Assembly (NCBI GenBank): GCA_037176725.1
Contig: JAZBRS010000076.1
Span: forward strand, 116,827,001 to 116,891,000
From: Posidonia oceanica
Taxonomy: Eukaryota; Streptophyta; Magnoliopsida; Alismatales; Posidoniaceae
DNA length: 64,000 bases
Reading direction: 5' to 3'
Shown here: positions 31,201 to 43,862 of the stretch, in pieces
Layout of the letters: each line of letters opens with the position of its first letter
How positions within the stretch are numbered: the first letter of the stretch is position 1
Made by a program: the position numbers and the translations under genes
The notes under the pieces: generated by a model
The model's input: only the letters and a program-made list of their open reading frames with translations
The model's database searches: none
Told to the model about the DNA's origin: nothing

Positions 31201-34101
31201 TAGGCTTTCCGGTCCTCCTGCTCTGTCATCAGCTCACCGGACAGTCCTCCTTCTCCGGCGCCGGCTGCTTTTCCTCCGGACACTCCGACCAGCAGAGCGA
31301 GCTCCAGTCGACCCCCGGAGCTCCGGACGATCGCCGACGTCGCTCTCCGCCTTCCCGCGCATCCTCAGCCTCCCCTGTCGACGGCACGAGCTCTGGAAGC
31401 TTTGTGCTACAGTGCTCGTCGCCGTCGACGATCAACACTGTTCATTTATTTTTCTTCAGTATAGTTTTAGGTGTAAATATTGCATGTTTAACTTAAGTTT
31501 TTCAAATTTTGCACTTTAGTCCTTATTTCATTTATTCTGCTTGGTTTTTAATTAAATACTATGCTAAATTGCATAATCTGTTTATAGTTTTCAATATTTG
31601 CAAGTAGATCCATTTACTGTGCTGTGCTGTTATAATATTTTGTAGTTTAGTCTGCCTGTTTTCTTTTTTTGCACTTAAGTCCTGCACCAAGTCAGTTCAT
31701 TTATTTACTTATATTTTACCATACTGCATTGCATCCTGGCCCCTTGCATGTTTTTATTTTTGCATTTAAGTCCATGCACTGTAGAAACTTAGGTTCTGAT
31801 TTTTATTTTTGATTGATGCATTGCATATTTGCCCCTCTGCTTTATCATATTTGCAGTTAGGTCCATTTTAAATGGACAGTAACTGTGCTACATGCATTTT
31901 AACTTACTGCATTACATTTTTAACCCCATATTTTCCAGAAATTGCAATATGGTCCTGTCATTTAAATTCCAGAGCATGTTTTCCATACTAAATTGCATTT
32001 CCAGCCCCTACATGATTTCAAAACTACACTTAGGTCCCTGCATGCTTTAAAAAATCATGTGAAAAGACCATTTTGCCCCTAGGTTGCATTTTAGCCCCTA
32101 TGCCTACCAAATTTCATACAGACCTTCCACTAGTACCCCCAGACTCCCTAGGACCTTGTTTTCTGGAAAATTTGCATTTTAGACCCTAGATTTTTTCAAA
32201 ATTGCACTCTGACCCCTTTTGGTTTCAAAATCTCTTTCAAAGCATACCTTCTTTTCAAAACACCTTTCTGAGCCTAGTTTTTTGCCAAATAGAACCTTGT
32301 CTTCCCCTGTTTTCAAAATCCTCTCCTGTGGAACCCTGTTTTCTGGGAAATTTGCATTTTTTAGCCCCTCTTCTTTTTCAAAATACTTTCTGAAATCCTA
32401 GGTTTTTCCCAGTTTCTTTTCTTTGCTTTTTCTTGCTTTTGCATGCATTCTGCATCCATTTAGTCTTGCATTTTAGCATCTTCTTGCACACACTTAGCAC
32501 TTCTAGCTCCCTTTCACTTGGGAGGACCTTTTTGCACATCCCTAGGACCTCTTGAACACCTAGATCTGTTCTCCTCCCCTGTTCTGGCCCTTCTGCCTTG
32601 GAGCTGCGATATCTTCCAATCCGGCCGTTGGATCTTCTCAAGTGAGCTGCCCAGGCGACCGCAGTAAAGCGCTCTTCAGCATGGACCAGGCAGATTTCAG
32701 ATCAGGCTCCCGAATCTCCAGGTATGTCCTCCTGAACCCCTGCATTGCATTCATTTGTATGCCATCTGCACAGTTTTCCTTGTTTTCGCTTTCTGTCTCT
32801 TTGAGCATGTAGAATAGGACTTCCCCTTTCTGCTTGTCTATCCAAATCCTCGTTTCGCGTTTCTCTGTGTGTTTCGTGTTGCGTTCTCCCTGGATTTGCC
32901 ACTTTATGTGACTTTCTTCCCCTTTTTCCATAATCCGATCGCATCGCGAGCTTTGGGCAGCATGTGAGACACACCGTGGAACGGTTTAGTGGGAAACAGT
33001 CGCAAAGAGGTGGTAATCCCTCCATTTGCCCCTTCTCCCCTCAGTAGGTCTTCACACCTACTCTGAGTGGTCCTAAACAGCGTTTGTTCTTATACACACG
33101 TTGTCTTGCCTCCCCTTTGACCCCTTTTAATCTCTTTCTGCATTCTTGCATTTGCATGGCTTTTTCCGAGGTTTTTGCTTCGCTGTTTTGGCACCGTTTT
33201 GCGTGCCCTTCTGTTTTCTTGTCTCGTTTTGCGCACTGTCTTGCCTTCTCGTTCGTTTTGCGTGCCGGTTTTATTCTTTCGCTCTGTTTTGCATGCCATT
33301 CTGTTTTCTCGTCCTGTTTTGCGTGCCCTTCTGTTTTCTTGTCTCGTTTTGCGTGCTGCCTTGTTTTCTGCTCATTTTGCGTGCCGATTTCGCTCTTTTG
33401 CATCGTTTTGCGTGCGTTGCTCATTTCTCGCCTCGTTTTGCGTGTTTTGCGCCATTTTCTCTTGCATGTCGATCGCATTGCATGGCTTTCACGCTGTTTT
33501 GTTTTCTCGCTTGCATCTGCATATAGGGCTGTGATGCTTACTGCCTGGAGTTCTCACAAGCTAGGTTACGCCTGGTTCGGAACACAGACAGCGCAGCTGA
33601 GCACTTAGAGAGCACGTTTACTTCCTTGCATTGTTTCTTCCCACTTAGAGCACTCCTTGAGCATTCATTTAGGCATTCATAGGCACATAGGCATTCAATC
33701 CTGCATCTTTCTGCGTATGCGAGCGTAAGCCTAGAAAGACCGATTTTCGGGCGTGTCGGGGGTGCCTAATACCTTCCCCGCACGTAACAGGAGTCCTTAC
33801 CCTGTCTTTTGGCCTGCAATGACCGTACCGCCCTTATCCTAGGCTAGAGTCATCTCATTTGCATGTATTTGCATTTGTTTCCCTTTGCATTGCTTTGCTT
33901 TGCATTTATTGCTCGGTTTTGCGCGTTAATTCACGCATTACCCCGGTTTTCCTCGTCTTCCGTTAATAGACGTGGTGGCGACTCTGATTTGTCTTATCTT
34001 TCCCTTTTCTCCTCGATTTTAAGTATTTTTCGAGTTGAGCCTCTTCCTCGGATCTCAATCGCCGCTAAATAGCGAGCCTGGTTCCGATCGGGATCGCTAC
34101 A
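28268..34101 (+). mobile_element. 3' LTR of element A
   Basis: It runs from TGTTGACACC to GATCGCTACA, 5834 bp, near-identical to the 5' LTR. It has the same TATA-like box (30177), candidate intron (32722-33526), conserved block (33729-33842) and PBS-like motif (33976). A 12-bp duplication in the T-rich stretch near 29740 is the main length difference. Confidence 0.95.
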
Positions 34102-34106
34102 GCTGC
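34102..34106. repeat. Target site duplication of element A, right copy
   Basis: GCTGC matches 6253-6257. Confidence 0.9.
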
Positions 34107-35141
34107 AAGCTACTCTTGGAACAACAACTCCAAGTCTCCAAGCAGGCTATCTATCTGGGCCTCCACGATAGCTCCTTCGTCCTCGTCGGAGGCGAGGTCG
34201 ACATAGTATGCACCATGTGACTCATGAGCCTAACACTCGGCGATTCCTCCTCCTGAAGCAATGCTTCTGGCCATCAACTGTACTACTAGCTGAGGTGCTT
34301 GCCATGGAGAGTGTGTCATCTGGGTCAGCATGGCTGGAGGGGAGACGATCCTACTGTTCTAGAGGATTGATTGTTGGATGGGTGTAACAGGCAGCGGGAC
34401 GCTTGCATCCACTGGTGATGTTGATATTGTGGCTGTAGACGCCATGTTGGCCCATCACAAGGCCTGATTTGTTTAGGCAGATGGTTGTTTGGTTGGTGGA
34501 GTCGACTGCGTTATTGGTGGTGCTATTGATAAGGCGTGCTGAGCTACTAAACTGGCAAAACTAACTAACTGTGCTGCCAGAAAAGCTAACTGCTGTGTTG
34601 ATGCGGACGAAGCGGTGTACTGATCGACGAACACTACTGGCGGGTGTACTGCTGACTATGGAGCTACTGCTGTAGCTGAGGGAGATGCTGGCAAAACTAC
34701 GCAGGGGTGAGAAACTGACAACCCTAGTACTGTATCACATGGAGCTGCTATATCAATGGTGGGTAGGGCCAGGCAAACTGACTGGGATGCTGCAGAATCT
34801 GGTTGGACCTCTCTGCTGGTCCGAACTGTCTTTGAAACAGACTGCTCCACTTCTGAGTAATAATCTTCAACACAGACCCACTCCTCTGTCGGCAGTGGGG
34901 GGCTTGGGAGTAGTGCTGCTTGCACTGTGGCTTGGCTCTAATTGGGGTCAAGGACACCTACACTGGTGAAGTTAGTTTGATCCGAAGGGATGACTAGCTT
35001 CCGGTTCTTCGTGCACTGGTATCCGTCCTTGTGCAGTTGCCAATCATATCCAAGACCTTCGTGGTCTCTCCTCTCTTCAGCTATGATCAGCTTGGCGATT
35101 CCTTGATCGTATCGCTCGAGCAGCCCTCCTTTCTCGTAACC
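34107..35141 (-). pseudogene. Element B spacer between protease and RT (right half)
   Basis: The minus-strand reading gives TEEWVCVEDYYSEVEQS and an AYYVD..SDEDEGAIVEAQID stretch that match element A's spacer (about 17360 and 18085). A stop follows LLFQE. The reading continues at 6257 across element A. Several frame changes are present. Confidence 0.75.
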
Positions 35142-35794
35142 CTATCTACGGCAGAAATTCTCAACCATTTGAAAAGGATTGTTATGAACGGCCAAGTAGC
35201 TGGCATGCTCAAGATCAGGGATGATGTTAACCAGTTCAAACCGGTTAATGCGATACAAGGTGTTGGAGGGCTTGGGATCAAAATAGACAGTCTGGGGAGA
35301 CACTGAAGAGACTACCTCGACTCTCTCTGTGTCGAAATTTTCCACCATGACAATGACGATGCCATCACCCTTGCTAAATTTGATCATGTGGTGGAGAGTC
35401 GAGAGGTTAACTTGATGCTTGTGCAACCAAGGGCGCCCAAGCAGGAAGTTGAAAGAGGACTCCAAATCGACGATGTAGAACTCCACATCGAAAACGACTA
35501 GGCCGATGGCGAGGGGAATAACCAGAATCCCAAGAGCATCATGGTGCATATTATCAAAGGCCGTCATCCCTTTAGATGCCGGTGTGATATCCTCAGCTTT
35601 GAATCCAAGTCTAGTTGCTGTGCACAAATAAGATAGACATTATGGCCTGCACCGTTATCGACCAGCATAAAGGGGATGCAGAAGTCTTTGTATTGCACTA
35701 TGATGAAGAGGGGTTGGTTGTGGTTGATCCCCACCAGAGGTAACTCATCACTAGAAAAAGTGATGACGTGAGGCTCTGCGATCATGCCCACCAT
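35142..35794 (-). pseudogene. Element B aspartic protease, frameshifted
   Basis: The upstream frame has the active-site region LVDNGAGHNV. After a frameshift near 35600 the other frame continues with TRLGFKAEDITPASKGMTAF, DNMHHDALGILVIPLAIG and LLGRPWLHKHQVN, closely matching element A. The protease would process the gag-pol polyprotein. It is inactive here because of the frame change. Confidence 0.85.
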
Positions 35795-36459
35795 GCTTTC
35801 TAGGGCTGCTGGCTCGATGGTTGGGGAAACATGGGCTGCTTGGAATACACGGAGGAAAGCCTCATGCTATTCTGAGGAAGTATGGATGAGGTCCCAAATA
35901 GATATATCAACCTTCACCTTCTTAAGCTGGGCGATGATATCAGTTGAAGGTTGGTCTTTTTTGGTGGAGGCAGAGGGAACAAAAAGTTGTGTAAGGTTCT
36001 CTGTTGTTGGTGGTTTGGTGGGTTGTTTTGCTGGTGGGGTAGGTGTGGCTTCCGATGTGGTGGGTTTGGCTACTGGAGCTACGGGCTTGAACACCCTTCC
36101 CGGTCGGGTGACTTCCATGCACATTTCTGTGGCGTGATCGTATGGGACTCTATGGGTGTCTCGGATCAGATTGATGACCGTGGGGAGGCGAGCTGCAAGC
36201 TCTAGTGGGGTTGGCAGTGGATTGGCAGTGTTTGTTGGCTGTGCTTACCGGGAGGATGGCCGGGAAGGCTCTGACTGAGGTCTGGCCCGCAAGCACATGG
36301 GTGGCCCAGCCTGTTGTTGCATGGTGGGTCGATCGGTAGAATGCTCCGGCTCGGTGTCCAGTCGGATCATACGAATAGCTAATTCAGAGCCTACGAGAGC
36401 AGAGCGATATGGAGAGATAGGAAATGGATCAGAAACAAGGTGAATCAAGGTTTAAGGAT

Positions 36460-38734
36460 CCATTACGGGCGTAATGGACTAGGAAGGAAAGAGAGAGTGG
36501 ACTCTTCAGGTCCCTGCGCCCCTCGAGCCAGAGTGCTCAGGCAAAGGCTGATGAACATGCTGGGATGAGGGGGAGCTGAAGCTGATGTAGGGGCTGATGT
36601 AGGTGGAGGTGTAGAGGTGGAAGCCGCCTCCTGAGTGTTGATGATTATGACCTTATAGTCAATCAAGTCCTGCATCGCTCCCTACAATGTGAAACATTTA
36701 TCCGTCGAGTGGCCCGTGACTTGGTGGTAATTGCAATAGAGGCCCGCTTTGTACCACACTAGGAGTGGATTGGGCGGTGGGCGAACCTCGGGGAACTTCA
36801 GGAACGACACAACCTTCGACAGGACGGCATTCAACGGTTCAACAAGCGGCATGAAATTGCACTCATTTGCGCGAGGTCGTCTCTACACCTGGTGTTGTCC
36901 TTGCCGAACCAATGTGGTAGGATAGCCGGTTGGGTGGTGGTGGCAATCTGTGGAGTGGGTGGTATCCTAGGTGCAGGTACATAAACTACCTGATTCGGAC
37001 TAGGCTGACCCACCACGTTGACCAACGCAACAGGGGATCCAATAAATGCAACAGCAAGCTTGGGAGGATCCCTCCTCCTAGAGTGGTTGTTGTTGTTGCT
37101 GCTGCTGCCATTGTTGTGGCTGGGGGCGGTGGCCTGCCAGGCGAATGTGGTGAGTGTGCGAAAGCAACCATTGCAAAGCGATCTTTCCACACGAGTGCCG
37201 GCCTGAATCAGAGATGCAATTGTGGTGACAGATTGGATGCTGAGTAGAGCCCTAGTTGATGGCTACGCACCTCAGATGATTTTCTTGATAGACTCCTCAT
37301 CAAAGGGCCTTTCGTGAACCTATGAGGCGAGGGCGTGCTAGCAGCTGACGCACTCCCCAAACGGCTCATAGGGCTTCTGCCTAGTGGCGACCAGATCCTC
37401 ACGTTTTGGGATCAGGTCGAGATTAAATGAATACTATTCCAGGAACGCCTGGCTGAGGTCGTCCCAAGTCTTGATGGTGATCATATCAAGTGAGGTAAAT
37501 CACTTAAGGGCTGAACTAGTAAGAATTTTTTGAAATAGGTGGATTAGAAGCCTCTCATCAGCCTAGAGCTGAGTGATGTCATCGTAATAGGCTTGCAGAT
37601 GGGAGTTGGGGCAGCCTTTCCCGTTGTACTTCTCAAAGACCGAGATTCAGAAGTTCGGTGGGAGTACCACCTTTGGAAAGTAGCAGAGGTCCCGGAACTG
37701 GAAAGACTAGCGTTCGCCACCCTACACTAAACATAGTGCTCTCTCCAGATCACCCATCCTAGTGAGGAGAGCATCTGGTGTCGCTGCCAGCTGAGATGGT
37801 GCAACTTGGGCAAGGTTCACGTACGTTGTGTGGGTTGCACCTAAGTGCTCCTACGGATCCACCATCACGTTGCCTAGTGATGCGATGTGAGGGCCAGCGT
37901 ACCCGTGTGAGAGTGAGTGGTGCTGTGGAATGCATGCTGGAGCCTGATTCTACTGATGCACTAGATAAGGAAAAGCAAAATGTTGTGCAGTGATGGGTGA
38001 AGAGTGCGGGAGCAACAACTGTTGTACTGGTATGGTGCCAGGCAACGAGCTCAGGTGGTATTGTGCTCCTATCATCCCAAAGGGCTGACCACCAAAGGCT
38101 GGAGTGAAATGCTGTGCCGTGTTAGGTGTGTGCATAAGAGGAAGCGATGACGCCTTCATCGTCGGAGCAGTGAGTAGCTAAGGTGACGGTAAAGGCGGAG
38201 GTGCTGTGGGAAACGCTTGAAACTGTGGGGGAGGCTATAGAGGGACCTCAAGAGTGAACAGGGGAGTAGTCAAAGTGGGATGGAGGGAAAGAGCCATGCC
38301 CTACAGCCTCTGGGCAAGCGCCATCAGATATTGCATCTGCATGGCAGGGGTCCCATCAACTGGAAGGCTGAAGGGTAGGGTCAGCAAGGGACCAAGTGCC
38401 AGAGGTGGCTATGACATAGACTATCCAAGAGGTAGAGAACCTATAGCAGAACAGGCTGCCACAGGGTGAGTATCAAAAGTAGCAAAGCCCTGAGTGGGAG
38501 ATGCAGTGAGCTGAGCCTTCGGAGCTCAGGTGGCGGTCACCGTAATAGACTCGATGACATGCTCTGGAGGGGTGACGGTCAAATGATGCCCAAAAATACC
38601 CACGGGATTCCCCTGCGCCTGAAGTGGAAGGCATGGGGAGGAACAATAGAAGTCAAAGTGTGGGAAAGAGGGATCGAAACCTGGAACCCCTCCAAGGATA
38701 CAGAGGAAAATGGCTCACTGACCTGCTGGGCCAT
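36460..38734 (-). pseudogene. gag: Element B gag, degenerate
   Basis: The start codon is at 38734 (ATGGCCCAGCAGGTC), matching 13411 in A. N-terminal fragments lie at 38579-38734 and 37950-38159, where GTIPVQQLLLPH reads through the position at which A has its stop. Gag core fragments lie at 36831-37600. The CHHC knuckle CNYHQVTGHSTDKC is near 36700 and is followed by a stop and then AMQDLIDYKVI. Several stops and frameshifts make this non-coding today. Confidence 0.8.
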
Positions 38735-39053
38735 AGCGGTTTGCGAGTGAGTAGAAATCGAGTTGCGGCAAAGAACAAAATGATGACGTCTAGTATGAGC
38801 TATTGTCGAAAACAACAGATAACTTCGAAAAGGACGAGCAAGAAGAACGTTGCAACAGGGACGTGTGCAAAGGAACAAACTCGAGTTCCGGCTAAGGAAC
38901 TCGTTCACTGACCTGTGCAATAAACACAATAAACAGGTGTTAGAAACCTAGAAACAAGTGCAAATGCCTTTTTAATGGTGGCATGAATGGCACACATGCA
39001 AATGGTTGCTTTCTAATATGCACTCTCCCACCAATCTATTGTGTCTTGATAGG
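38735..39053 (-). other. 3' end of element B leader
   Basis: On the minus strand this is homologous to 13100-13410 of element A (GAAAGCA..CATTCATGCCAC, CTAGGTTTCTAAC). The rest of the leader resumes at 43358, beyond the solo LTR. Confidence 0.65.
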
Positions 39054-39650
39054 TGTAGTAATCCCAGTGTTCAAATCATTCATGCACCCTACCAAAGCTC
39101 GCGTGCACTGATCAGAATCAGGTTCACTATTAGCGGCTACGTCCGAGAAGGAAGACTTAACTCGAAAACGCTTAAAAAAGGGAAAAAAGGGAAGAAAAGA
39201 AGAAGATAAAACAAATCAGAGTCGCCACCATGTCTATTAAATTGGGAGACAAGGAAAACCAGGGGAATGCATGAATAAACACGCAAAACCAAGCAAAAGA
39301 TGCAATGCGATGCAATGCAAAAGAAATGAGATGCAAATGATATGACTCATGCCTAGGATAAGGGCAATTTGCTCATTACGGACCAAGAGAAAGGGCAAGG
39401 ACTCCTATTACGTGCGGGGAAGGTGTTAGGCACCCCCGACACGCCCGAGAATCGGTCTTTCTAGGCTTACGCTCGCATACGTAGGGAAATGCATACTTTG
39501 AATGCCTAAGTGCCATGAATGCCTAATTAAATGCTCATAGGTGTGCTCTAAGTGATGGAATGCGATGCAAGGAATTAAACGTGCAATCTAAGCGCTCAGC
39601 AACGGGCGAACCCTGATCCGTGAGAACTCTAGGCAGTAAGCATCACCGCC

Positions 39651-40334
39651 CTATATGCAAATGCAGGCAAAAAAACAAAACATTGGTAAAACCAGACAAT
39701 GCAGGCGACATGCAAGAGAAAACAACAGTAAACACATAAAACGATGCGAGAAACCAAAGTCGGCACGCAAAACAGTGCAAGAAACAAAGCATGCATGCAA
39801 AACGGTGCAAGAAACAAGGCGAGCACGTAAAATGGTGCAAAAGCAAAGCGAAAACAGGTGATGCAAGAACAAGCGAAACAAAACATCGTAAAAGCCATGC
39901 AATGTAGATGTAAAAGCATGCAAAGGGGAAGAGCAAGAGAAGTAAGGAGAGGCAAGCGGTGTAAGTGTGAAGACAAACACCACTTAAGGACCACGCAGTG
40001 CAGGTGTGAAGACCTGCAAAGGGGAAGAGCAAGTGGAGGGATCACCACTATTCTGTGACTGTTTCCCACTAGACCGTCCCATGATGTGTCTCGCACGCTG
40101 CCAAAAGCTTGCGATGCAATCAGATCGTGGGAAAGGGGGAAGAAGGTCACAATCAGTAGTGAATCCAAGGGAAATCCAACCCAAAAACACTAGGAGTACG
40201 CGAAAAGAGATAGTAGAGTGGATTGGCAAAAAGAGGAGGTCCTAATCTACATGCATGGAAAATGCAACACGAAAATGATGCATGCAATGCAAATGATATG
40301 CAACAATGCTATGCAGGAGTTTAAGAGGACTTAC
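39651..40334 (-). other. Candidate intron in the solo LTR
   Basis: The donor CTCCAAG/GTAAGTCC begins at 40334 and the acceptor TTGCATATAG/GGCGG ends at 39651. The same boundaries occur in A and in the right-edge LTR. About four 30-bp units lie inside. Confidence 0.5.
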
Positions 40335-41637
40335 CTTGGAGATCTGAGGCCTGATCTGAGGTGAGCTTGGTCAGCACAGAAGTCTACTCCACTAGGGTGT
40401 TCCGGGTAGCTTGGTTGTGAAGATCCGGCAGTCCGATCGGAAGATATCCAGGCTTCAAGGCAGAAGGCCCAAGGGCCAAGGGCCAAGGGAAGAGAAGGGA
40501 TCTAAGTGTAAAATGGGTCCTAGGGGTGTGCAAAACAGGTTCTCCCACATTCATGGGAGCTAAAAGTGCTTAAAAGTGTGCTAAGAAAGCTAAGTGCAAA
40601 TGGTGTATGGGTGCAATGCATGCAAAAATGCAAAAAAGAGCCTAAGTGTGATGTTTTAGGAAAGTTAGGGACCTACATGCAATGTTTTTGAAAAGTTGGG
40701 GGGTCTAAATGCAACATCTTTGAAAATCTGGGGACGTAAATGCAATGTTTTTGAAAACCTGAGGGTCTAGATGCAAATAAAATAAAATGCAGGGTCTGAA
40801 ATGCAATTTAATATGGTAAAGATGCAATTATATGATTTTTCTAAACATGTAGAGGACTAAAGTGCAATTTAAAATCATGCAGGGGCCAGAATGCAATTTT
40901 ATATGGCAAAATATGCAATTAAATGATTTTTCTAAACATGCAGAGGACTAAATTGTAATTTAAAATCATGTAGGGGCTAAAATGCAATTAAAATGATGTT
41001 GTGCATGCATGCAAAGGACCAAAATGCAAAAATAAAATAAAGCAGGATAAAAGTGCAATGCAATATGGTAAAATACGAAATTAAATGAATTTAAGAACTG
41101 AACAGAGGACTGACTTGCAAATAAAATAAACAGCAGGACTAAAAAGCAATGTAATAAGGTAAAAAACAGACATTTAAATGATATTTAACAACCACAGGAC
41201 TTAGATGCAAAATAAAATAACTACTGGACTGGAAATTAAGAAACAGAAAAGTAATTTAAAATACAGTAGGATCAATATGCAAATAAAATAAATAACTGGG
41301 CTAGAACTAAAGAAAACTTAAAAAGCTGGAACTGTAGAGGACTAACATGTAATAAAAATAACTAGCAGGACTAAAACTAAAAGAAAAATAAAAGCTTTGA
41401 ACTACAATAGGACTAACATGCAAATAAAAGAAACTACATATTTTTCATGCAATTTTATATGGTTTTTATTCAGAATTAAATGAAACATAAACTGTGGCTG
41501 GACTGGAAAGTAAATAGAGAAAACTATAAGGTAGAAATGCAATGTGATGGTAAAGTTCCTAAGTTAAGGAAATAAAAAACCAAACGAAAATGTACGACCT
41601 TATAATATTGCACTTACGGTAGCTGCTACATTGGCAT

Positions 41638-42115
41638 GTGGGTGCAGTCGCCGGTGAAGCTGCTGTGCGGCGGAGAAGGACGGAGCTACTCGGCGGGCGG
41701 CGCGGGGAGGCGTGGCGTGGCCTGGCAGAGGTGCGGCAGGGCTCGGGCTGGCCTACGGAGTGGCGTGGCGGCACAGCGGGGCTGACGGCGTGCTACTCCG
41801 ATGGACGGCGCCAAGGAAGATGGCCAACTCCGGCGAGCTGCTGGCGGCGCTACGGAGCTCAGAATGCAAAAAGAAAAATATGGGGACGGACAGGGGAATG
41901 AGGTGGATCTAGTGGAGGGCTTGGTTGCCTTTCTCGCACGTTGGGGTGGCCGGACAAACGGGAGGAAGTTTCTCTCTCTTCTCTTCCTTCTCTCTCTCTG
42001 GTTTCTGGGGGTTGTGGGTGTTCTGGGTTGCACCGGGGAGTGGGATTCTGAGGGTTGGCAGTGTGTGGTGTGGGTGCTGCGTTTTTTGGGTTCTTGGAGG
42101 TTGAGAAGAAGATAG
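41638..42115. other. GC-rich open stretch in the solo LTR, not called as a gene
   Basis: Frames of 66-115 codons are open on both strands because of composition. None has recognisable motifs. The position corresponds to the GC-rich zone of A's LTR (8000-9420). Confidence 0.5.
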
Positions 42116-43357
42116 AAGAGGAGGCTGATGGAGGTCTGGCTGTGGTGGTTTGTGGGTTGCTGGAAGGTGGTCTGTCCAGAAGTAGAAAAAAAAGGAGCCG
42201 GTTGAGAGGAGGTTTGATGCTGGTCTTATGAAGGGGAGTTGGAGAGAAAGAGAGGAGGTGATGGAGGTTTGAATTATGGGGGTAGATTTGAGTTTTGAAA
42301 AAAACGGGGGAAGAAGGAATGGAGGGAGAAGAGATGCTGTAGGAGTTGGAAGAAAAGGAAGAAGAAGAGGAGGAAGGGAGAAAAGAAGAGGAGGAAGGAG
42401 AGTTTATGGGCCGTGGGCCAGAGAAAAAGTTGGGAAAGAAAGAAGAAAAGAAGAAGTGGGCTGTGGGCTGAAATGGAGGAGAAGAAAAGAAAAGAAATGG
42501 AGAAGGAGAAAGAAAAAAGAAGAGGAAGGAAAAGAAGAAAAGGGAAGGGAAAGAGGATTTAAGTTTTGAGGATTTTTAAGTGGGTGTTTGTTAGGTTTTA
42601 AATGTTTTCTTAGTATTTTTTAATTAAGTTTTGTTAAGTTTGAGTTTTTTAATTAAGTTTTGGTTAAGTTTTTTAAAGGTGTGGATTTTCTAGGTTTGCT
42701 TGATTATTATTATTTTTTTAAAGTTTGGATTAGGGTTTTAAATTTTTAAAGAATGGTTTTTTAGGTTTTGAATTAGGGTTTTGGAGTTTTCTTTTTAAGT
42801 TAAGTCTTTTAATTGTTTTTATTAAGTTTTTCTTTTAATTGTTTGTTTTTTTTTTGAGTTTGTTTTAATTGTTTGTTAAGTTTTCTTTTAATTAGGATTT
42901 TAAGGTTTTTAATTGTTGTTGATTGATGGTTTTGCTTGGTTTTTTAGTTAAGCATTTTCTAGGGTTTTTGTTTTGATTTTTCTAAGTTTTGTTTTGATTG
43001 TTTTCTAGGTTTGCTACTTAAGTTTTTTAATTAGGTTTTTCCTGGTTTTTTGATTAAGTTTTTCCAGATTTTTTAATTAGGTTTTGATGTGGTTTTCTGG
43101 ATTAGGGTTTAGGTTTTTGATTAGGTTAAGGGTTTGGTTTTGATTAGGGTTTTTTTTAGGGTTTGTTTATTAGGGTTTGGAGTTTGTTAGGGTTTAGGGT
43201 TTGGTTTTTGGGTTAGAAAATGAGTGTAGTTCTAGGTTTGTTTTTTGGCATTTATTTGAAAAGAAGAGTGTGATTTTGGGTTTGGGTTAAGGTTTGGTCC
43301 AGAAGCCACTAGCGAGAGAGATTCACCAATTCAGCCTATCAAAATGGGGTGTCTATA

Positions 43358-43862
43358 GTAGGCTGTCAACTTCAGACTCTCACAAGGTGTATAGGTCTCC
43401 GTCTCGGCCAGAGAAAAGGTCCCCATCTAAATCCTTGCCAAAGCTCAAGTAGTAACGAGTAGTGCGTTAGGAGCCTCAACCCTGCCAAAGCATGGGTTGT
43501 ACCCTCTACTAACACCGACACGATCCCTGACAAGGGGTGACGAACCGACCAACTCATCCCACACCAAAGCAATGGAACCAGAGACCAGACCTATCCTTCT
43601 CAGACTAGTAGGTGGACTCAGTGATGAGAAGATGCATGCCCTATATGATCATTCATGCGAGTATGATTAGAGTCTTTTACTTGCATGTTTTATTAACCAA
43701 GGGGATAAGAAGTTAGTGTATGGCTCTGGTAAGCCTAAGCATTCTTTTTACTTGTGTTTTTTAGTTAACCCAAGGAGGAAACAATCACGTCTCTAGTTGT
43801 CCTCAGGATTAATGCAAGAAGGGGAAAGAAACACTCGAATATGGCAATCATATATCACACAT
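43358..43862 (-). other. Middle part of element B leader
   Basis: On the minus strand it matches element A's leader (about 12640-13090), including the conserved block (43395-43640) with GGTGTTAGTAG and the hairpin GGGT-ACA-ACCC. It is cut off by E on the right and the solo LTR on the left. Confidence 0.75.
43858..43862. repeat. Target site duplication of element E, left copy
   Basis: CACAT abuts the LTR end at 43863 and is repeated at 57128-57132. Confidence 0.85.

Larger units (their letters stand above)
6258..34101 (+). mobile_element. Element A: complete 27.8-kb Tat/Ogre-type Ty3/gypsy retrotransposon
   Basis: The element is 5' LTR 6258-12079, PBS 12081, leader, gag-pro-pol 13411-22191, extra ORF 23575-24912, repeat-rich 3' region, polypurine tract 28255 and 3' LTR 28268-34101, flanked by GCTGC duplications. 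It is inserted in element B in the opposite orientation. By eye the LTRs differ at about 45 bases over 5.8 kb plus one 12-bp duplication near 29740, mostly transitions, so insertion is recent. Two stops interrupt gag-pro-pol and one interrupts the extra ORF, so this copy is probably not autonomous now. Dual RNase H, long LTRs and the extra ORF place it in the Tat lineage, near Ogre. Confidence 0.95.
39054..43357 (-). mobile_element. Solo LTR, 4.3 kb, inserted in element B's leader
   Basis: In minus orientation it begins TATAGACACC (TG mutated to TA) at 43357 and ends GGATTACTACA at 39054. No PBS or PPT adjoins it, and B's leader continues on both sides. The flanking pentamers ATAGG (39049-39053) and GTAGG (43358-43362) match at four of five positions. 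It has the same zonation as A's LTR: telobox-rich U3 (43090-43260), purine-skewed tract, GC-rich part (41640-42110), phrase-repeat AT-rich part (40630-41560), candidate intron, and conserved block. Confidence 0.85.

Noticed and set aside
41638..42115. Host gene exon in the solo LTR
   Set aside because: It sits at the same place as the GC-rich zone of A's LTR, is open on both strands, and matches no protein motif.
43090..43260. Interstitial telomere array
   Set aside because: TTTAGGG-like words are scattered and imperfect, consistent with teloboxes in U3 and not a telomeric tract.
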